Source of the DNA: JAJXUB01 sp047974805
GTDB taxonomy: Bacteria; Actinomycetota; Actinomycetes; Actinomycetales; Dermatophilaceae
Length of the DNA stretch: 7,996 nucleotides
Assembly (NCBI GenBank): GCA_047974805.1
Contig: JBKECS010000025.1
Span: 1 to 7,996 of the forward strand
Direction: 5' to 3'
This document shows, in pieces, positions 7,166 to 7,996 of this stretch; within the stretch, counting starts at the first letter, position 1; each line of letters starts with the position of its first letter. The notes under the pieces are model-generated. The model had not been told where the DNA came from. It did not search any database and saw only the letters and a list, made by a program, of their open reading frames with translations. A program made the position numbers and the translations under genes.

Positions 7166-7171
7166 CTCCTT
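7166..7171 (-). promoter_or_regulatory. fadA ribosome binding site
   Basis: On the - strand this reads AAGGAG, with seven bases (TTGGCAC) before the ATG at 7158. It is the strongest ribosome site in the - strand operon and decides the fadA start. Confidence 0.75.
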
Positions 7172-7174
7172 CGG

Positions 7175-7201
7175 TGGTGCTCGATAAGCTCAGAAGCACC
7201 A
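7175..7201. promoter_or_regulatory. Second inverted repeat, overlapping the proposed fadA -10
   Basis: TGGTGCT (7175-7181) and AGCACCA (7195-7201) are perfect 7-base inverted arms around a 13-base centre. The right arm overlaps the proposed fadA -10 box (7198-7203) and the expected transcription start. It could be a second regulator site or an early-leader structure. Its arms differ from those of the larger repeat at 7213-7247, so it may bind a different protein or be chance. Confidence 0.35.
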
Positions 7202-7227
7202 TAGGCAGGGACTGAACACTTGTGCAA
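7198..7227 (-). promoter_or_regulatory. Candidate fadA promoter (-35/-10)
   Basis: On the - strand TTGCAC (7227-7222) and TATGGT (7203-7198) are spaced 18 bases apart, a fair match to the vegetative sigma-factor consensus. Transcription would begin near 7191 and give a leader of about 33 bases before ATG 7158. The -35 box lies inside the inverted repeat 7213-7247. The call rests only on consensus matching. Confidence 0.4.
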
Positions 7228-7247
7228 TGGCTTGGCTCACGTGTTCA
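7213..7247. promoter_or_regulatory. Inverted repeat, likely TetR-family operator
   Basis: TGAACAC (7213-7219) and GTGTTCA (7241-7247) are perfect inverted arms, and further inner pairs give 13 of 17 pairs across a 35-base imperfect palindrome centred on 7230. Read outward to inward, each side looks like a copy of one 16-base unit (12 of 16 bases shared). It sits in the divergent fadA/tetR gap and covers the proposed fadA -35 box, which is where an autoregulating TetR repressor would bind. The arms recall actinobacterial lipid-regulator sites with AAC/GTT halves, but I cannot assign it to a named regulon. Confidence 0.55.
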
Positions 7248-7264
7248 CTGGTCATGCTTGAGGC

Positions 7265-7270
7265 AGGAGG
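7265..7270 (+). promoter_or_regulatory. Ribosome binding site setting the tetR start
   Basis: AGGAGG lies eight bases before GTG 7279. This near-perfect site favours the GTG start over an upstream in-frame ATG at 7222, which lies inside the operator-like repeat and has no ribosome site. Confidence 0.7.
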
Positions 7271-7278
7271 AATGTGCA

Positions 7279-7875
7279 GTGACGCCCCTCGACGTCAGCA
7301 GGGTTGGTGCGGACTCGCGCGAGCGGATTCGCATGGCTGCCCTGCGTCTGTTCGCCGACCGTGGGGTCGCAGCGAGCAGTCTGCGCGAGGTGGCACGCGT
7401 TGCCGGCGTGGCGCCTGGGCTCGTGGTGCACCATTTCGGTGGCAAGGACGGGCTCCAGGCGGATGTCGACGGCGCCGTCACCGATATCTTCGCCCGCGCC
7501 CTCGATTCGGTCCTTCCTCAGGGACCGAACACTGCGACGCTCACTCCCGTAGAGGTCGTTGATCGGATGTTCCGGGACCATCCCGAGGCCATGGACTATT
7601 TGCGTCGCGCCGTCGTGACTCCTTCTCCGGGTGATGAGCAGCTGCTCGCAAAACTGTTGCAACTCACCCTTGACCGGACACGCGCCCCTGTCAGCTGGCG
7701 GCCCCCCAGCAGCGACGTGCCTCCGGTCGAGCAGACGGTGGCGGTGCTCGTTCGGCTCCTGGGCTCACGGTTGGTGCAACCGGGACTGAGCCGGCTGTGG
7801 ACGGTTGCGCAAAGCGACGATCCTCCGCCGACCATTGAGGTTCCCCTCCAATGGGCGGGCGAACAGCCGACCTAA
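7279..7875 (+). CDS. TetR/AcrR-family transcriptional regulator
   Basis: A 198-residue protein of normal TetR length. The N-terminal DNA-binding domain is clear: RERIRMAALRLFADRG (14-29), then a helix-turn-helix over about residues 34-53 (SLREVARVAGVAPGLVVHHF), followed by GGKDGL, the usual F-x-x-K-x-x-L close of the domain. The remaining ~135 residues are a divergent ligand-binding and dimerisation domain from which the ligand cannot be read. The start is GTG 7279, set by AGGAGG. It is divergent from fadA with an operator-like palindrome between them, the standard layout for a local repressor that also controls itself. By context the ligand may be an acyl-CoA or the pathway substrate (inference). 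It ends one base before the converging EcfT-like gene. Confidence 0.9.
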   Translation: MTPLDVSRVGADSRERIRMAALRLFADRGVAASSLREVARVAGVAPGLVVHHFGGKDGLQADVDGAVTDIFARALDSVLPQGPNTATLTPVEVVDRMFRDHPEAMDYLRRAVVTPSPGDEQLLAKLLQLTLDRTRAPVSWRPPSSDVPPVEQTVAVLVRLLGSRLVQPGLSRLWTVAQSDDPPPTIEVPLQWAGEQPT

Positions 7876-7876
7876 A

Positions 7877-7996
7877 TCACTGTTGGGAACGGGCCACGAG
7901 CGCGTCCCCGAGCCGGTCGGCATACCGCAGGGTGCGGATGACCAAGGGGACCACCACCGCCAGTGGGTTCAAGCTGGCTCCGCGGGCCCGAGCCGC
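7877..7996 (-). CDS. C-terminal fragment of an EcfT/CbiQ-like transporter protein
   Basis: On the - strand a frame is open from the window edge to a TGA at 7879-7877, giving 39 residues. They read RARGASLNPLAVVVPLVIRT and then LRYADRLGDALVARSQQ. The A-R-G triplet, a hydrophobic P-L-x-V-P-L-V stretch, R-x-A-D-R-L and a closing A-R resemble the C-terminal end of EcfT/CbiQ, the membrane coupling subunit of energy-coupling-factor vitamin and metal importers. That family has two A-R-G-type motifs contacting the ATPases; the second here would be A-R-S. The fragment is short, so the call rests on this pattern alone. It converges on tetR with a one-base gap and probably belongs to a separate transport operon to the right. 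Confidence 0.6.
   Translation of the reverse strand, partial: AARARGASLNPLAVVVPLVIRTLRYADRLGDALVARSQQ

Overview
The window is high-GC DNA (roughly mid-60s percent by eye) with strong G/C bias at third codon positions, frequent GTG starts and tightly overlapped genes. The thiolase and the fused hydratase/dehydrogenase closely resemble the FadA and FadB proteins of mycobacteria as I remember them. This points to a chromosome of an actinobacterium (Actinomycetota). I cannot name the genus. The whole window is protein-coding apart from three short gaps of 36, 61 and 120 bases. I see no RNA genes, mobile elements or CRISPR arrays.

Left half, + strand (2-2844): an operon of four translationally coupled genes. 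The first, truncated at its 5' end by the window edge, encodes an uncharacterised protein that I associate with UGSC-family proteins. The second encodes a UGSC-family protein in which the usual selenocysteine is replaced by cysteine (CGAC instead of UGSC). The third is a short-chain dehydrogenase/reductase homologue whose catalytic Tyr is Ser. The fourth is an enoyl-CoA hydratase/isomerase with both catalytic Glu residues.

Right half, - strand (7158 down to 2881): a beta-oxidation operon in the order fadA (thiolase), fadB (enoyl-CoA hydratase/3-hydroxyacyl-CoA dehydrogenase), then an unusually short class III (CaiB/BaiF) CoA-transferase. The two operons converge, with 36 bases between them that hold a possible hairpin. 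A TetR-type regulator (7279-7875, + strand) diverges from fadA. The 120-base gap between them holds a good inverted repeat, a second smaller one, and a plausible fadA promoter overlapped by both. At the right edge is the C-terminal end of an EcfT/CbiQ-like transporter protein on the - strand, one base past the regulator.

How it fits together: the CoA-transferase could activate a carboxylic acid as its CoA thioester. The ECH, SDR-like protein and FadB could process the acyl chain, and FadA could cleave it. The TetR protein probably represses fadA and the genes behind it. The most unexplained part is the UGSC-family pair inside this acyl-CoA setting. Its function is unknown, and its conserved Cys cluster suggests thiol or metal chemistry.
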